Source: Pseudomonadota bacterium
Lineage (GTDB): Bacteria > Pseudomonadota > Alphaproteobacteria > Rhizobiales > Xanthobacteraceae
DNA length: 64,000 nt
Direction: 5' to 3'
Assembly: GCA_023387735.1 (NCBI GenBank)
Contig: JAEWHP010000020.1
Span: forward strand, 327,775 to 391,774
The notes below the pieces were generated by a model. The model did not search any database. It was not told the DNA's origin and was given only the letters and a program-made list of their open reading frames with translations. The position numbers were made by a program, and so were the translations under genes. Of the stretch, positions 34,958 through 43,063 are shown piece by piece; the stretch's first letter is position 1, and each line of letters begins with the position of its first letter.

Positions 34958-34979
34958 GCGTTCACGGTATCGTGAACGC
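34958..34979. promoter_or_regulatory. 22-bp palindrome upstream of the fasciclin gene
   Basis: GCGTTCACG (34958-34966), GTAT, CGTGAACGC (34971-34979): a perfect 9-bp inverted repeat with a four-base centre, typical in size of an operator for a dimeric regulator. It is upstream of the minus-strand fasciclin gene, in a 640-base stretch (34839-35477) that otherwise holds only one possible small gene. Confidence 0.45.
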
Positions 34980-35124
34980 GGCCTGCTCGACGCTCCTGGT
35001 CCAAAATGACCTGTGTCGTCGCTTCCGCGATCTCTGAAGTGATCCAGAGCTCGCCGAGCAGCGTTCCCAACGCAGACGAAAATCACCAACTCATTTCCTG
35101 AGACAGCGTCCAGCGGAGCGTGCT

Positions 35125-35289
35125 GTGGCCGCGCAATATGAAGAAAAGTGTGGCGAACTCGCCGGATACGTCCTGGCGAACCAGCGTGGATTGAACACGC
35201 CAAAATGCCGTCAGGAGCTCGCCGCCTGCATTCAACGTGCCATCGAAAATTATCTCGCCTTCGAGAAGGGCAAGTCTCGCTACAGCTGA
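35125..35289 (+). CDS. Possible small protein (54 aa), GTG start
   Basis: An open frame reading V/M-AAQYEEKCGELAGYVLANQ, then PKCRQELAACIQRAIENYLA and FEKGKSRYS. The composition is protein-like (amphipathic helix spacing, three Cys) and GGAG lies six bases before the GTG. The frame has no ATG and stays open upstream, so it may be a remnant of a longer gene. Not recognised. Lies 188 nt before the outer-membrane protein gene on the same strand. Confidence 0.35.
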   Translation: MAAQYEEKCGELAGYVLANQRGLNTPKCRQELAACIQRAIENYLAFEKGKSRYS

Positions 35290-35477
35290 CGCCGATGCTG
35301 GCGCAACACGCACAAATGAGAACTGCAGCTGAACGGAAATCCTCAAGAAGATAAGGAAGCGGAAGCCCAGACGTGGAACTCACCGATTTCAACCCAGACG
35401 ACGTCTGTGGCTTCCGAGTGACGGAATTTCGTGCCCGCAAAGACTATTGTCCGACTCTCGCAAAGGGGAACGAAACC

Positions 35478-36242
35478 ATGAAAAGGCTCTTCATCATTGC
35501 GGCTTCCGTCGCACTCGCCAGTGCCTCGGCCAACGCCGCCGACATGGCCGCACGACCGTACACGAAGGCACCACCACCCGCGATTGCAGCAGTGTATGAC
35601 TGGAGCGGCTTCTATGTCGGCGCCAACGCAGGCTACGCAACAAGTCGCAACTGCTGGAATTTCGAAAGCTTTAACGGCTTGCCCTTCACGGCCGGCCAAG
35701 GCTGCCACGATGCCGACGGCGCTGTCGCGGGTGGACAGATCGGTTACCGTTGGCAGGCAGCCGCTTTCGTGTTCGGCCTGGAAGCGCAAGGCAACTGGGC
35801 CGATCTGCAAGGTTCAAGCGTCTCCACCCCGGCATTCGTCTTCGCGCCAGGTGATTTGACGATCAATTCCAAGCTTCAGGCGTTTGGGTTGTTCACCGGA
35901 CAGGTGGGCTACGCCTGGAACAACGTTCTGCTCTACGCCAAGGGCGGCGCCGCGGTGGTGGACAACCGCTTTTATCATACCTTTACTGGTACCAACGCGC
36001 TGATCAATTCCTCCGACAACACGACCTGGGGTGCGACCGTGGGCGCCGGCCTCGAAGTTGGCTTCGCACCCAATTGGTCCGTCGGTGTGGAATACAACCA
36101 CCTGTTCATGGAACGTGAGACGTTCAGCTTTGCTGCCGCGCCGCTTGGCGTCGCGACGACAAACAGCATCCGACAGGATGTCGACATGGTGACCGCACGC
36201 ATCAACTATCGATTTGGCGGACCGGCCATCGGCAGATACTGA
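35478..36242 (+). CDS. Outer-membrane beta-barrel protein (Omp25/RopB-like)
   Basis: A 254-residue small porin-like barrel. The signal peptide is MKRLFIIAASVALASASANA, cleaved before ADM. The mature protein starts with the family pattern ARPYTKAPPP followed by YDWSGFYVGANAGYA, has GGQIGYRWQ and VLYAKGGAAVV-like strands, GAGLEVGFAPNWSVGVEYN, and ends RINYRFGGPAIGRY. These barrels are abundant in the outer membrane of Rhizobiales. ATG at 35478 follows AAAGGGGAA; an upstream in-frame extension to 35373 is rejected. A strong terminator lies 33 nt after the stop. Confidence 0.93.
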   Translation: MKRLFIIAASVALASASANAADMAARPYTKAPPPAIAAVYDWSGFYVGANAGYATSRNCWNFESFNGLPFTAGQGCHDADGAVAGGQIGYRWQAAAFVFGLEAQGNWADLQGSSVSTPAFVFAPGDLTINSKLQAFGLFTGQVGYAWNNVLLYAKGGAAVVDNRFYHTFTGTNALINSSDNTTWGATVGAGLEVGFAPNWSVGVEYNHLFMERETFSFAAAPLGVATTNSIRQDVDMVTARINYRFGGPAIGRY

Positions 36243-36275
36243 ACCTCTGCTTAAAGTCTATCGATCGATACGAAG

Positions 36276-36310
36276 AAGGGCATCGTACAAGTACGATGCC
36301 CTTTTACTTT
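36276..36310 (+). terminator. Rho-independent terminator of the outer-membrane protein gene
   Basis: GGGCATCGTAC (36278-36288) and GTACGATGCCC (36291-36301) form a perfect 11-bp inverted repeat followed by TTTTACTTT. It lies 33 nt after the stop of the barrel-protein gene and is the clearest terminator in the window. Confidence 0.9.
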
Positions 36311-36353
36311 GGGGGCCTCGATACGGCAGCGCGAGAAGGGCATTTTCTCACGG

Positions 36354-36385
36354 TTGACAGACAAATCCTTCCCGACCCAAATGTC
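36354..36385 (+). promoter_or_regulatory. Conserved upstream element, copy 2 (TTGACAGACAAATC-N9-CCAAATGTC)
   Basis: Matches the element at 33714-33745 at 26 of 32 positions. It lies 33 nt before the GTG at 36419, against 35 nt for the first copy. This equal spacing supports both its regulatory role and the chosen GTG start of the downstream dehydrogenase. Confidence 0.6.
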
Positions 36386-36418
36386 CGCCCAAGGAACAAA
36401 AGCAGCAGGGCGGATCGC

Positions 36419-38131
36419 GTGGCAGTCAATCGACAGGAAACCCATGAATGCGACGTGCTGGTGGTGGGCTCCGGCTGCGCCGGCATGTCGGCGGCGGTCA
36501 CGGCGGGGCATCACGGGCTGAACGTCCTCATCGTCGAGAAGGAGCCGCGGTTCGGCGGCACCACGGCGCGGTCGGGCGGGTGGCTGTGGATTCCCGGCAC
36601 TTCGCTTGCGAAGGCGTGGGGCATTCATGAAAGCCCCGAAGAGGCACGAACCTACCTGCGGCACGAAGCGGGCAACAGCTACGATGCCGCGCGCGTCGAC
36701 GCGTTTCTGACCGAGGGGCCGAAGGCCGTCGATTTCTTCACCACGAAGACGGCACTGCGCTTCGACATGCCGCTGACGTTTCCGGATTACCACGCCGAAG
36801 CGCCGGGCGGCACGCAGGGCGGACGCTCGATGGTGACGCGGCCGTTCGACGCACGTGAGCTCGGTCCGCACATCAGGGATATCGGCAGTCCCCTGCCCGA
36901 GCTCACCGTGTTCGGCATGATGCTGGGCTCCGGCAAGGAGATCATCCATTTCATGCGGGCGACGAAATCGCTGGCTTCGGCGTTCTACGTCGCCAGGCGG
37001 CTGTCGAAACACGCACTCGACGTGATGCGCCACGGCCGCGGCATGACGCTGACCAACGGCAACGCGCTCGCCGGGCGGCTCGCCAAATCGGCGTTCGACC
37101 TGAACATGCCGTTGTGGCTGTCGTCGCCGGTACTCGAACTTGTCGTCGAGGACGGCGCGGTGCGCGGCGCCAACGTCGAGCGCCACGGCAAGCTGATCCG
37201 CATCAACGCCAGGCGCGGCGTAGTACTCGCCTGCGGCGGCTTTCCGCACGACGTGGCGCGGCGCAAGGCGATGTTCCCGCACGCCGGCGACGGCACCGCG
37301 CATTTCTCGCCGGGCCCTGTTGGCAACACCGGCGACGGGCTGCGGCTGGCGGAGGCCGCCGGCGGCCGCATCGAGGACACGCTGCCGAACGCGGCGGCCT
37401 GGGTGCCGGTCTCGATCACCGAGCGCAAGGACGGCAGCAAGGGCGTGATGCCGCACTTCATCGACCGCGCCAAACCCGGCGTCATCGCGGTGATGCGCGA
37501 CGGCAGGCGTTTTGCCAATGAAGGCAATTCGTATCATGACTTCGTGCAGGCGATGGTGAAGGCGGCAAAGCCCGGCGAGGAGATCACCGCGTATCTCCTC
37601 TGCGATCACCGCGCGCTGCGAAAATACGGCCTCGGCTGCGTGCCGCCGTTTCCGATGCCGCTTCGCCATCATCTCGCCACCGGCTACCTCAAGCGCGGCA
37701 CGACGCTGGCTGAACTCGCCGATCGCACCGGCATCGACCGACAGGGCCTCGAGGCTACCGTTGCCGAGTTCAACGCGTCCGCCGCGGAAGGCCGCGATCC
37801 CTCCTTCGGCAAGGGATCGCGCGCCTATAACCGCTACCAGGGCGACGCGCTGCACGGGCCGAACCCCTGCATCGCGCCGATCAAGGACGGGCCGTTCTAT
37901 GCGATCAAGATGGTGATCGGCGATCTCGGCACCTATGCCGGCATCAAGACGGACGAGCACGCCCGCGCACTGGACGCCGATGGCCAGCCAATCGCCGGCC
38001 TCTATGCCGCCGGCAACGACATGGCGAGCATCATGGGCGGCAATTACCCCGGCGCCGGCATCACGCTAGGACCGGCGCTGACGTTCGGGTATATTGCGGG
38101 GAAACATCTTGCCGGCGAGGCTGGTCGCTAG
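36419..38131 (+). CDS. FAD-dependent oxidoreductase (ketosteroid dehydrogenase / flavocytochrome type)
   Basis: A 570-residue FAD_binding_2 protein. The FAD dinucleotide motif is VLVVGSGCAGMSAAVTAG, followed by LIVEKEPRFGGTTARSGG. The second nucleotide segment is RRGVVLACGGFPHDVARRKA, and the C-terminal flavin site is GLYAAGNDMASIMGGNYPGA followed by GITLGPALTFGYIAG. It resembles 3-ketosteroid delta-1-dehydrogenases and fumarate-reductase flavoproteins. The frame opens at 36296, inside the upstream terminator, so GTG at 36419, with AGGG eight bases upstream and the conserved element before it, is taken as start. A 3' remnant of a second copy lies at 38676-38774. Confidence 0.9.
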   Translation: MAVNRQETHECDVLVVGSGCAGMSAAVTAGHHGLNVLIVEKEPRFGGTTARSGGWLWIPGTSLAKAWGIHESPEEARTYLRHEAGNSYDAARVDAFLTEGPKAVDFFTTKTALRFDMPLTFPDYHAEAPGGTQGGRSMVTRPFDARELGPHIRDIGSPLPELTVFGMMLGSGKEIIHFMRATKSLASAFYVARRLSKHALDVMRHGRGMTLTNGNALAGRLAKSAFDLNMPLWLSSPVLELVVEDGAVRGANVERHGKLIRINARRGVVLACGGFPHDVARRKAMFPHAGDGTAHFSPGPVGNTGDGLRLAEAAGGRIEDTLPNAAAWVPVSITERKDGSKGVMPHFIDRAKPGVIAVMRDGRRFANEGNSYHDFVQAMVKAAKPGEEITAYLLCDHRALRKYGLGCVPPFPMPLRHHLATGYLKRGTTLAELADRTGIDRQGLEATVAEFNASAAEGRDPSFGKGSRAYNRYQGDALHGPNPCIAPIKDGPFYAIKMVIGDLGTYAGIKTDEHARALDADGQPIAGLYAAGNDMASIMGGNYPGAGITLGPALTFGYIAGKHLAGEAGR

Positions 38132-38198
38132 AACGCCTTCCGTCATGGAACGAACATCGTCGTTTCCGATTGTCCGGAATCGAACTGGAGATCGTTTC

Positions 38199-38666
38199 AT
38201 GCACGCGTGCCGCCTGTCCGCCGCCCTCGCCCTGATCCTGACACCCGCGCTTGCGTTTGCCGGCGAAACGGAATGGCGGCGATACGCGATCCCGAGTACC
38301 GGAACCAGCGTCGAGATGCCGGTGACGATCTTCACGCGGGATGCCGGACCGCCGGAAGGCGGAACGGGCCGGCGCTTTTTCACCGACGACAACCGCGCCG
38401 ACCTGACGGTGCAGTCCGTTCCGAATCCGGACAATGATTCTCCCGCCACATTCCTGGCGAAGAAGAAGCCGCCGGCCGGCATCATCTACCGGCGGGTGAC
38501 GCCGGACTTCTTCGTCGTGTCCAGCATTCGCAACGACCGCATCTGGTACAACCGCTGCAACCGCGCGAACGGCGCCATGAATTGCGTGATGATCAATTAT
38601 CCCGCCGCGGAAAAGCGCCGATGGGACGGCGTTGTGACCCGTATAAGCCACACGCTGAGGGGTTAG
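38199..38666 (+). CDS. Hypothetical secreted protein (155 aa)
   Basis: A 155-residue protein with a signal peptide (CRLSAALALILTPALAFAGE, cleavage near AFA-GE). The mature part reads as one small globular domain: WRRYAIPSTGTSVEMPVTIF, RRFFTDDNRADLTVQS, and Cys residues in WYNRCNRANGAMNCVMINY that could pair. No named family is recognised, though this type is common in Bradyrhizobium. GGAG lies upstream of the ATG at 38199. It sits between the complete FAD dehydrogenase and a 3' remnant of a paralogue, suggesting it was caught in a tandem duplication. Confidence 0.75.
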   Translation: MHACRLSAALALILTPALAFAGETEWRRYAIPSTGTSVEMPVTIFTRDAGPPEGGTGRRFFTDDNRADLTVQSVPNPDNDSPATFLAKKKPPAGIIYRRVTPDFFVVSSIRNDRIWYNRCNRANGAMNCVMINYPAAEKRRWDGVVTRISHTLRG

Positions 38667-38675
38667 CCTGCATCA

Positions 38676-38774
38676 CGGCGGCAACTTACCGGCGCCGGCA
38701 TCATGCTCGGACCTGCGCTGACGTTCGGCTACATCGCAGGGAAGCACGTCGCCGGAGTGCGCGGGCACGTCTGA
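38676..38774 (+). pseudogene. 3' remnant of a duplicated FAD-dependent oxidoreductase
   Basis: The frame ending at the TGA at 38772 translates to TGAGIMLGPALTFGYIAGKH followed by VAGVRGHV. This matches the C-terminus of the complete dehydrogenase (GAGITLGPALTFGYIAGKHL). A small deletion disrupts the GGNYPG segment at the left end. Nothing of the rest of the gene remains, so a tandem copy was mostly deleted. It marks the left boundary of the mobile island. Confidence 0.85.
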
Positions 38775-39290
38775 GCGAGGCCACCCTCTCCTACCCTACG
38801 ATGGAACTAAATTTGGCTTTTTGCCAAGCTGTAGCGCGCGGCAAACATAGCCAGCAGGCGCAGTTTCCTGTTATCCGGGAAATATCAGGGCATTTTTGAG
38901 AAATAACAGAACCCGGCGCGCGTTCCGCGAGCAGTTAGCGTTGCGGCACGCCGGTTTCTGGTACTTTCCTGTTATTCTCCAAAACAGGAGATAACAGGAA
39001 GAAGCCGGTCCTCGTCACGAAACTCTAAAACGGGCATCCAACATCTCGTACATCTAATCTTTTTCTCTACCAGCTCTTGATTGGCTGATCTTTGGCTGGT
39101 AGGCTTAAACTTGAGATAGCGAATGACAGCGGGCCAAACGGCCGTTGAACACTGTTGCTGGATAGCGATCCGCAACAAACCCGGAACGTCAGGAAAATTC
39201 TGACGAGCACGGTAAGTCGAAAAATCTCATCCCAAACCGAATAATTTTACTCGCTTGCTCGAGCGCGTTCTGACGCGCGGGCAGCCGGCA
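38775..39290. other. Left flank of the mobile island, no gene
   Basis: About 515 bases, more AT-rich than the DNA to the left, with no supportable gene. It contains the TTCCTGTTAT inverted repeats described separately. From 39030 to 39250 the sequence shows only short stop-rich frames. Confidence 0.5.
38864..39000. repeat. TTTCCTGTTAT-type inverted repeats at the island border
   Basis: One unit has TTTCCTGTTATCC (38864-38876) with a partial reverse partner AAATAACAG (38901-38909). A second has TTTCCTGTTATTCTCC (38965-38980) facing GGAGATAACAGGAA (38987-39000). Similar CTGTTAT/ATAACAG repeats occur near recombinase-linked islands in rhizobia; that link is from memory of the group and not shown here. 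Confidence 0.6.
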
Positions 39291-40667
39291 ATGGATGAAG
39301 ATATGAAACGTACCGAAACCTTGTTGCCGATTGAATCAATCAAGTTCAATCCGCGCAACGCCCGCACGCACTCCAACAAGCAAATCCGCAAGCTTGCAAA
39401 GAGCATCGAAACCAACGGTCTTGGTTCTGGGCCGCTGGTGGATGAAGACCATGTTTTGATCGGAGGTGACGCTCGGATTAAAGCGTTCAAGTTGCTGGGC
39501 AAGACTGAAATCCCGGTGACCATCCTGGAAGGACTAACGCCGATTCAGAAGCGGTCTCTTGCTCTGGCCGAGAACCGCATCGGCCTCGACGCAGGCTGGG
39601 ATCGCGAGCGCCTTCTGCTCGAATTGTCCGAGATCGAAATCGACCTCAACGGAACCGGAATCAGCGTTTCGGACGCGACCGGTTTTGGACATCCGGAGAT
39701 CGACGACATCCATCTCGATTTCGGCGAGTCTGCCTCGGCGGAGGCGGATAAAATCTGCGCCGAGTGGGTGGAGTCCACCCCGGTCAGCTCATTCGGCGAT
39801 CTGTGGCAATTGGACCGGTCGCGGTTGCTGTGCGGAGACGCCCGCAGTGAATCCGACCATCGCACACTGCTAGGTGACGAGTTGGCGGCGATGGCCTGCC
39901 ACGACGTCCCCTACAACGTGAAGATCGCTGGCGTCGTTGGCCGCGGCCGCACGCGCCACAATGAGTTCGTGATGGCTTCCGGGGAAATGTCTCGCGAAGA
40001 CTATTCCGCCTTTCTCAAGGCGGGCCTCGTAAACACGAAGCGGTTCGTGCGGGACGGAGGCGTTGCCTTCATCTTTTGCGATTGGAGACATGTTGATCAG
40101 GTGATCGAAGCCGGCAGGGAAGCGCTCGGCGAATTGATCAATCTCATCTGCTGGGTGAAATCCAATCCCGGCATGGGATCGCTCTATCGGAGCGAGCACG
40201 AGTTGATCGGCGTTTTTAAAGTCGGTGAGGGCCAGATCCGCAATAACGTCGAATTGGGGCGTCACGGACGGTCTAGGTCAAATGTGTGGCGGTACGCCGG
40301 CGCCAATCAGTCAGTGGAGGGGCGGCTTCTCCTCAAAAACCACCCCACCCCCAAGCCGGTCGCTCTCCTGGCGGACGCCATGAAGGACTGCACGTCGCGC
40401 GGTGAGATCGTTTTGGATTGTTTCGCGGGTTCCGGTGCCACCCTGATTGCTGCCGAAAAAGTCGGCCGTCGCGCCTTCGCCATGGAGATCGAGCCTCGCT
40501 TTGTCGATGTCTCAATCAGGCGCTGGCAGAGCGTGACGGGCAAGGACGCCATTCACGTCCCGAGCGGACGGACCTTTGACGAATGCGCTGAACTGGCCGC
40601 CCTGACCACGGATATCGCTTCCGATGGTGGAGCTGCGGCTCGCAAACTTCGCGGGAGGCAGGCATGA
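39291..40667 (+). CDS. ParB-like domain / DNA methyltransferase fusion, phage type
   Basis: A 458-residue protein with an N-terminal ParB/Srx-type domain (LPIESIKFNPRNARTHSNKQ, GGDARIKAFKLLG, SLALAENRIGL) and a C-terminal N6/N4 methyltransferase of the beta order. The catalytic motif precedes the AdoMet motif LDCFAGSGATLIAAEKVGRR, with HPTPKPVALLADAM between. The catalytic DPPY motif reads DVPY (residues 205-208), a change that may impair or alter activity. Such fusions sit next to terminase genes in rhizobial prophages, as here: the next gene overlaps by four bases. ATG at 39291 is preferred; ATG at 39303 is possible. Confidence 0.9.
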   Translation: MDEDMKRTETLLPIESIKFNPRNARTHSNKQIRKLAKSIETNGLGSGPLVDEDHVLIGGDARIKAFKLLGKTEIPVTILEGLTPIQKRSLALAENRIGLDAGWDRERLLLELSEIEIDLNGTGISVSDATGFGHPEIDDIHLDFGESASAEADKICAEWVESTPVSSFGDLWQLDRSRLLCGDARSESDHRTLLGDELAAMACHDVPYNVKIAGVVGRGRTRHNEFVMASGEMSREDYSAFLKAGLVNTKRFVRDGGVAFIFCDWRHVDQVIEAGREALGELINLICWVKSNPGMGSLYRSEHELIGVFKVGEGQIRNNVELGRHGRSRSNVWRYAGANQSVEGRLLLKNHPTPKPVALLADAMKDCTSRGEIVLDCFAGSGATLIAAEKVGRRAFAMEIEPRFVDVSIRRWQSVTGKDAIHVPSGRTFDECAELAALTTDIASDGGAAARKLRGRQA

Positions 40668-41089
40668 GCCGTTTCAAAAAGGGCCAGAGTGGCAATCCGA
40701 AAGGCCGGCCGCCGAAGCCGAAATCTGATCGCATCGACATCAAGGCAATGATGAAAGAGGCTTTGAACGGCACCGTGAAAATGCGGATCGGGGACAAGGA
40801 AACGCCGACGACTTACTTCAACGCCGGGCTGACGCAAATGGTGCACCAGTTCGCAAAAGGTGATCCCAAGGCGCGCCGCGATGTGTTTGCATTAGCAGAA
40901 AAACTTGGCATCAACCTCGTGGAAAGCGTTGAAAGGGAGGCCGGTGGACTGCTGACTGCCGAGAATCTCGCCATCCTGGAAGCTTACATAACTAACCGTA
41001 ACCAGGCGTCAGACCGCACGGCGGCCGAACCCGTCATCGCGCCGCCCGACCTGCAGGACGACGATCTGTCAGAAGACGGAGACGCATGA
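40664..41089 (+). CDS. DUF5681 phage protein (probable small-terminase role)
   Basis: A 141-residue protein beginning with the DUF5681 signature, FKKGQSGNPKGRPPKPKSD. It overlaps the methyltransferase stop by four bases (ATGA) and the terminase large-subunit start by four bases. DUF5681 proteins are found immediately before terminase large subunits in many prophages and are thought to act in DNA packaging; this role is inferred from position. The C-terminus is acidic (DLQDDDLSEDGDA). Confidence 0.88.
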   Translation: MSRFKKGQSGNPKGRPPKPKSDRIDIKAMMKEALNGTVKMRIGDKETPTTYFNAGLTQMVHQFAKGDPKARRDVFALAEKLGINLVESVEREAGGLLTAENLAILEAYITNRNQASDRTAAEPVIAPPDLQDDDLSEDGDA

Positions 41090-42513
41090 TGCCGCATTCG
41101 GCACTACCGATCACCGAGGATGCGGCTTTCCGCTCACTGCTCGTGGAAGACCTCTACAGTTTCACGCGATATGCATTCAGCGTGGTGCGCCCCTCCGTTC
41201 CGTTTAAGCCGAACTGGCATCTTGAGGCGGTCTGCCACAAGCTCGCCCAGGTGGCGCGTGGCGAAACCAAACGTCTGATCATTACCCTGCCACCTCGTAA
41301 TCTAAAGTCGATCTGCGCCTCGGTGGCACTGCCGGCGTGGTTCCTTGGCATGAACCCATCTTCGCGCGTTGTCGTAGCGAGCTATTCAGATCAGCTCTCG
41401 CGGGCCCATGCCAATGACTTCCGCTTGGTGGTCAACGATCCGCTTTACCAAAACCTGTTTCCGGGTATGCGGCTGATCCGCGACACGGATCGGGAAATCA
41501 TGACCAGCCGCCGTGGTAAGCGGATTGCAACGTCCATCGACGGGACGCTGACCGGCCTGGGCGGGGATCTCATAATCGTCGATGATCCGATCAAGCTCGG
41601 GGACGCCCACTCCGAAGCAGTGCGTCTTCGCGTTATCGACTGGTACCGCTCCACGCTAGTGTCTCGCGGTGATGATAAAGCCTCGACCCGCATCGTTGTT
41701 GTTATGCAGCGCGTTCATCAGGACGACCTGGTGGGTCATCTTATTGAATCCGGCGGGTATGAAATTCTGAACTTGCCGGCTATCGCCCAGCATCAGGAAA
41801 AATACGAACTCGGCAACGGCGGCATCTATGAGCGCCGCAAGGGGGAACTGCTTCACCCCGCCCACGAGCCGATTGAAGTATTGCGCGAAATGAAGCGGGA
41901 AATGGGGTCGATCGCATTTTCCGCGCAGTATCAGCAGGCGCCCGTGCCGCCTGGCGGCAATCTGATTCTCAGGAAGTGGCTGCAGAATTCATACACCGAT
42001 CTTCGCGCACAACCCGGCGATCGCATCGTGATGAGCTGGGACGTCGCGCTTAGTGAGATGGACGGGAGCGATTTCTCGGCGTGCGCGGTCCTGCTGATCC
42101 GCAACGAAGTGATCTACGTGGTGGAAGTGATCCATGGAAAGTTTCCGTTTGAGGTCCTCAAACGGAAGATGATTGAGACCAAAGTCCGCTATGGCGATGC
42201 CACGCTCTTGATCGAACGCTCGCCGATCAGCCTGGGCTTGATACAAAGCCTTCGCGAGCAGTCGATCAGCGTAATCAAATATGATCCGATATCCGACAAG
42301 AAAGCCCGTGTGGTCGCTCAGAGCGATCTGTTTGAAGCAGGCTCCATCCGCCTGCCACAAAAAGCGCCGTGGCTCGAGCCTTTCGTCCAGGAGTTGCTGT
42401 CCTTTCCCGGCCGTCACGACGATCAGGTAGATGCGCTGGTGCAGGGAATTGCCTGGGCACGTAAGAGCTGGAGCCGTCGGGCCTTTGTGGGCCGCGTTTC
42501 GGGGCTCATTTAG
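41086..42513 (+). CDS. Phage terminase large subunit
   Basis: A 475-residue packaging motor. The ATPase domain carries the Walker-A-like LPPRNLKSICASVALPAWF, KRIATSIDGTLTGLGGD and Walker B DLIIVDDP; the Q-type motif region ARANDFRL-like is seen as RAHANDFRLVV. The RNase-H-like nuclease domain has its acidic residues in VMSWDVALS, TLLIERSPIS and FPGRHDDQVDALVQGI. It cuts and translocates phage DNA into capsids. It seems full length and intact, yet no portal or capsid gene follows, so the packaging module is orphaned. Confidence 0.93.
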   Translation: MMPHSALPITEDAAFRSLLVEDLYSFTRYAFSVVRPSVPFKPNWHLEAVCHKLAQVARGETKRLIITLPPRNLKSICASVALPAWFLGMNPSSRVVVASYSDQLSRAHANDFRLVVNDPLYQNLFPGMRLIRDTDREIMTSRRGKRIATSIDGTLTGLGGDLIIVDDPIKLGDAHSEAVRLRVIDWYRSTLVSRGDDKASTRIVVVMQRVHQDDLVGHLIESGGYEILNLPAIAQHQEKYELGNGGIYERRKGELLHPAHEPIEVLREMKREMGSIAFSAQYQQAPVPPGGNLILRKWLQNSYTDLRAQPGDRIVMSWDVALSEMDGSDFSACAVLLIRNEVIYVVEVIHGKFPFEVLKRKMIETKVRYGDATLLIERSPISLGLIQSLREQSISVIKYDPISDKKARVVAQSDLFEAGSIRLPQKAPWLEPFVQELLSFPGRHDDQVDALVQGIAWARKSWSRRAFVGRVSGLI

Positions 42514-42828
42514 GTTTCCTTCGGTTCGACCGGAATCCGGCAAAGTTGTAGCGCCTCTTGGGCGTCGGCCTCGGTTTCGGCAGGACGGAAGGGGCGGCCC
42601 GCCGACAAGCAGTATCTCGCAGCGGAGATCGCGCATCGCCATCGCAGCGCTATCGAAACTTTCAAACCCGGAGAGAGCCTTCGCGAAACCTGTTCCGCCC
42701 AAGTGCGGAAATCCTCGCTGTGATGTCCTTGCCCGTCTGCTGAAAACCCTTAAAATAAGGAGTTCTGATATTCTCACCGGTTGTTGTTGGTGGCACGGTG
42801 AGGTAAGATGTGATTTTCTCGTCTGTTG
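42514..42828. other. Gene-free stretch after the terminase
   Basis: About 315 bases where a portal-protein gene would be expected but no supportable frame is found. The end, near 42740-42830, is AT-rich. It probably marks the deletion point of the prophage and the border of the following IS remnant. Confidence 0.45.
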
Positions 42829-43044
42829 CTACGGTGTACCCTGATGCGGGGTGGCTAAGCGGCCAGCAATTTTTGGGGTGCGGATCTGGTTATAGGCAAG
42901 CAGTTTGAGCAGGGAGGCGGCGGCGCGAGCGACGCCGCGATGTCTGGTCTGCGCATGGTTTCGGCTTGCCCTTCCGAAAATGCACTCCATCGGCCGACGT
43001 GATTGCGACATGCCGTACACCGGATGCCGCCGGGTTCGTTGCCG
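42829..43044 (-). pseudogene. IS5-family transposase C-terminal remnant
   Basis: The minus-strand frame reads RTRRHPVYGMSQSRRPMECI, FGRASRNHAQTRHRGVARAA and LLKLLAYNQIRTPKIAGR. This matches the C-terminal end of rhizobial IS5-type transposases (pattern GYxxSQxxRKxIEExFG...RGxxRV...AYNLxRxPKL). The catalytic Glu-containing helix region is changed (MECIFG) and the rest of the gene is missing; galE starts on its upstream side. No terminal inverted repeat could be assigned. Confidence 0.7.
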
Positions 43045-43063
43045 CCGGCTTCGACATCGCCGC

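Noticed and set aside
34929..34962. General-stress sigma (EcfG) promoter GGAAC...CGTT
   Set aside because: The spacing between the two boxes is 25 nt rather than 16-17, and the orientation is away from the fasciclin gene.
36296..36418. Upstream extension of the FAD dehydrogenase to the ATG at 36296
   Set aside because: The codons overlap the terminator hairpin of the previous gene and the conserved upstream element; GTG at 36419 has a ribosome-binding site.
36251..37960. 569-codon minus-strand frame opposite the FAD dehydrogenase
   Set aside because: Shadow of a clear flavoprotein and runs across a strong terminator.
42558..42743. 61-codon frame after the terminase as a portal-gene fragment
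   Set aside because: No portal-protein motif; sequence looks like random high-GC DNA.
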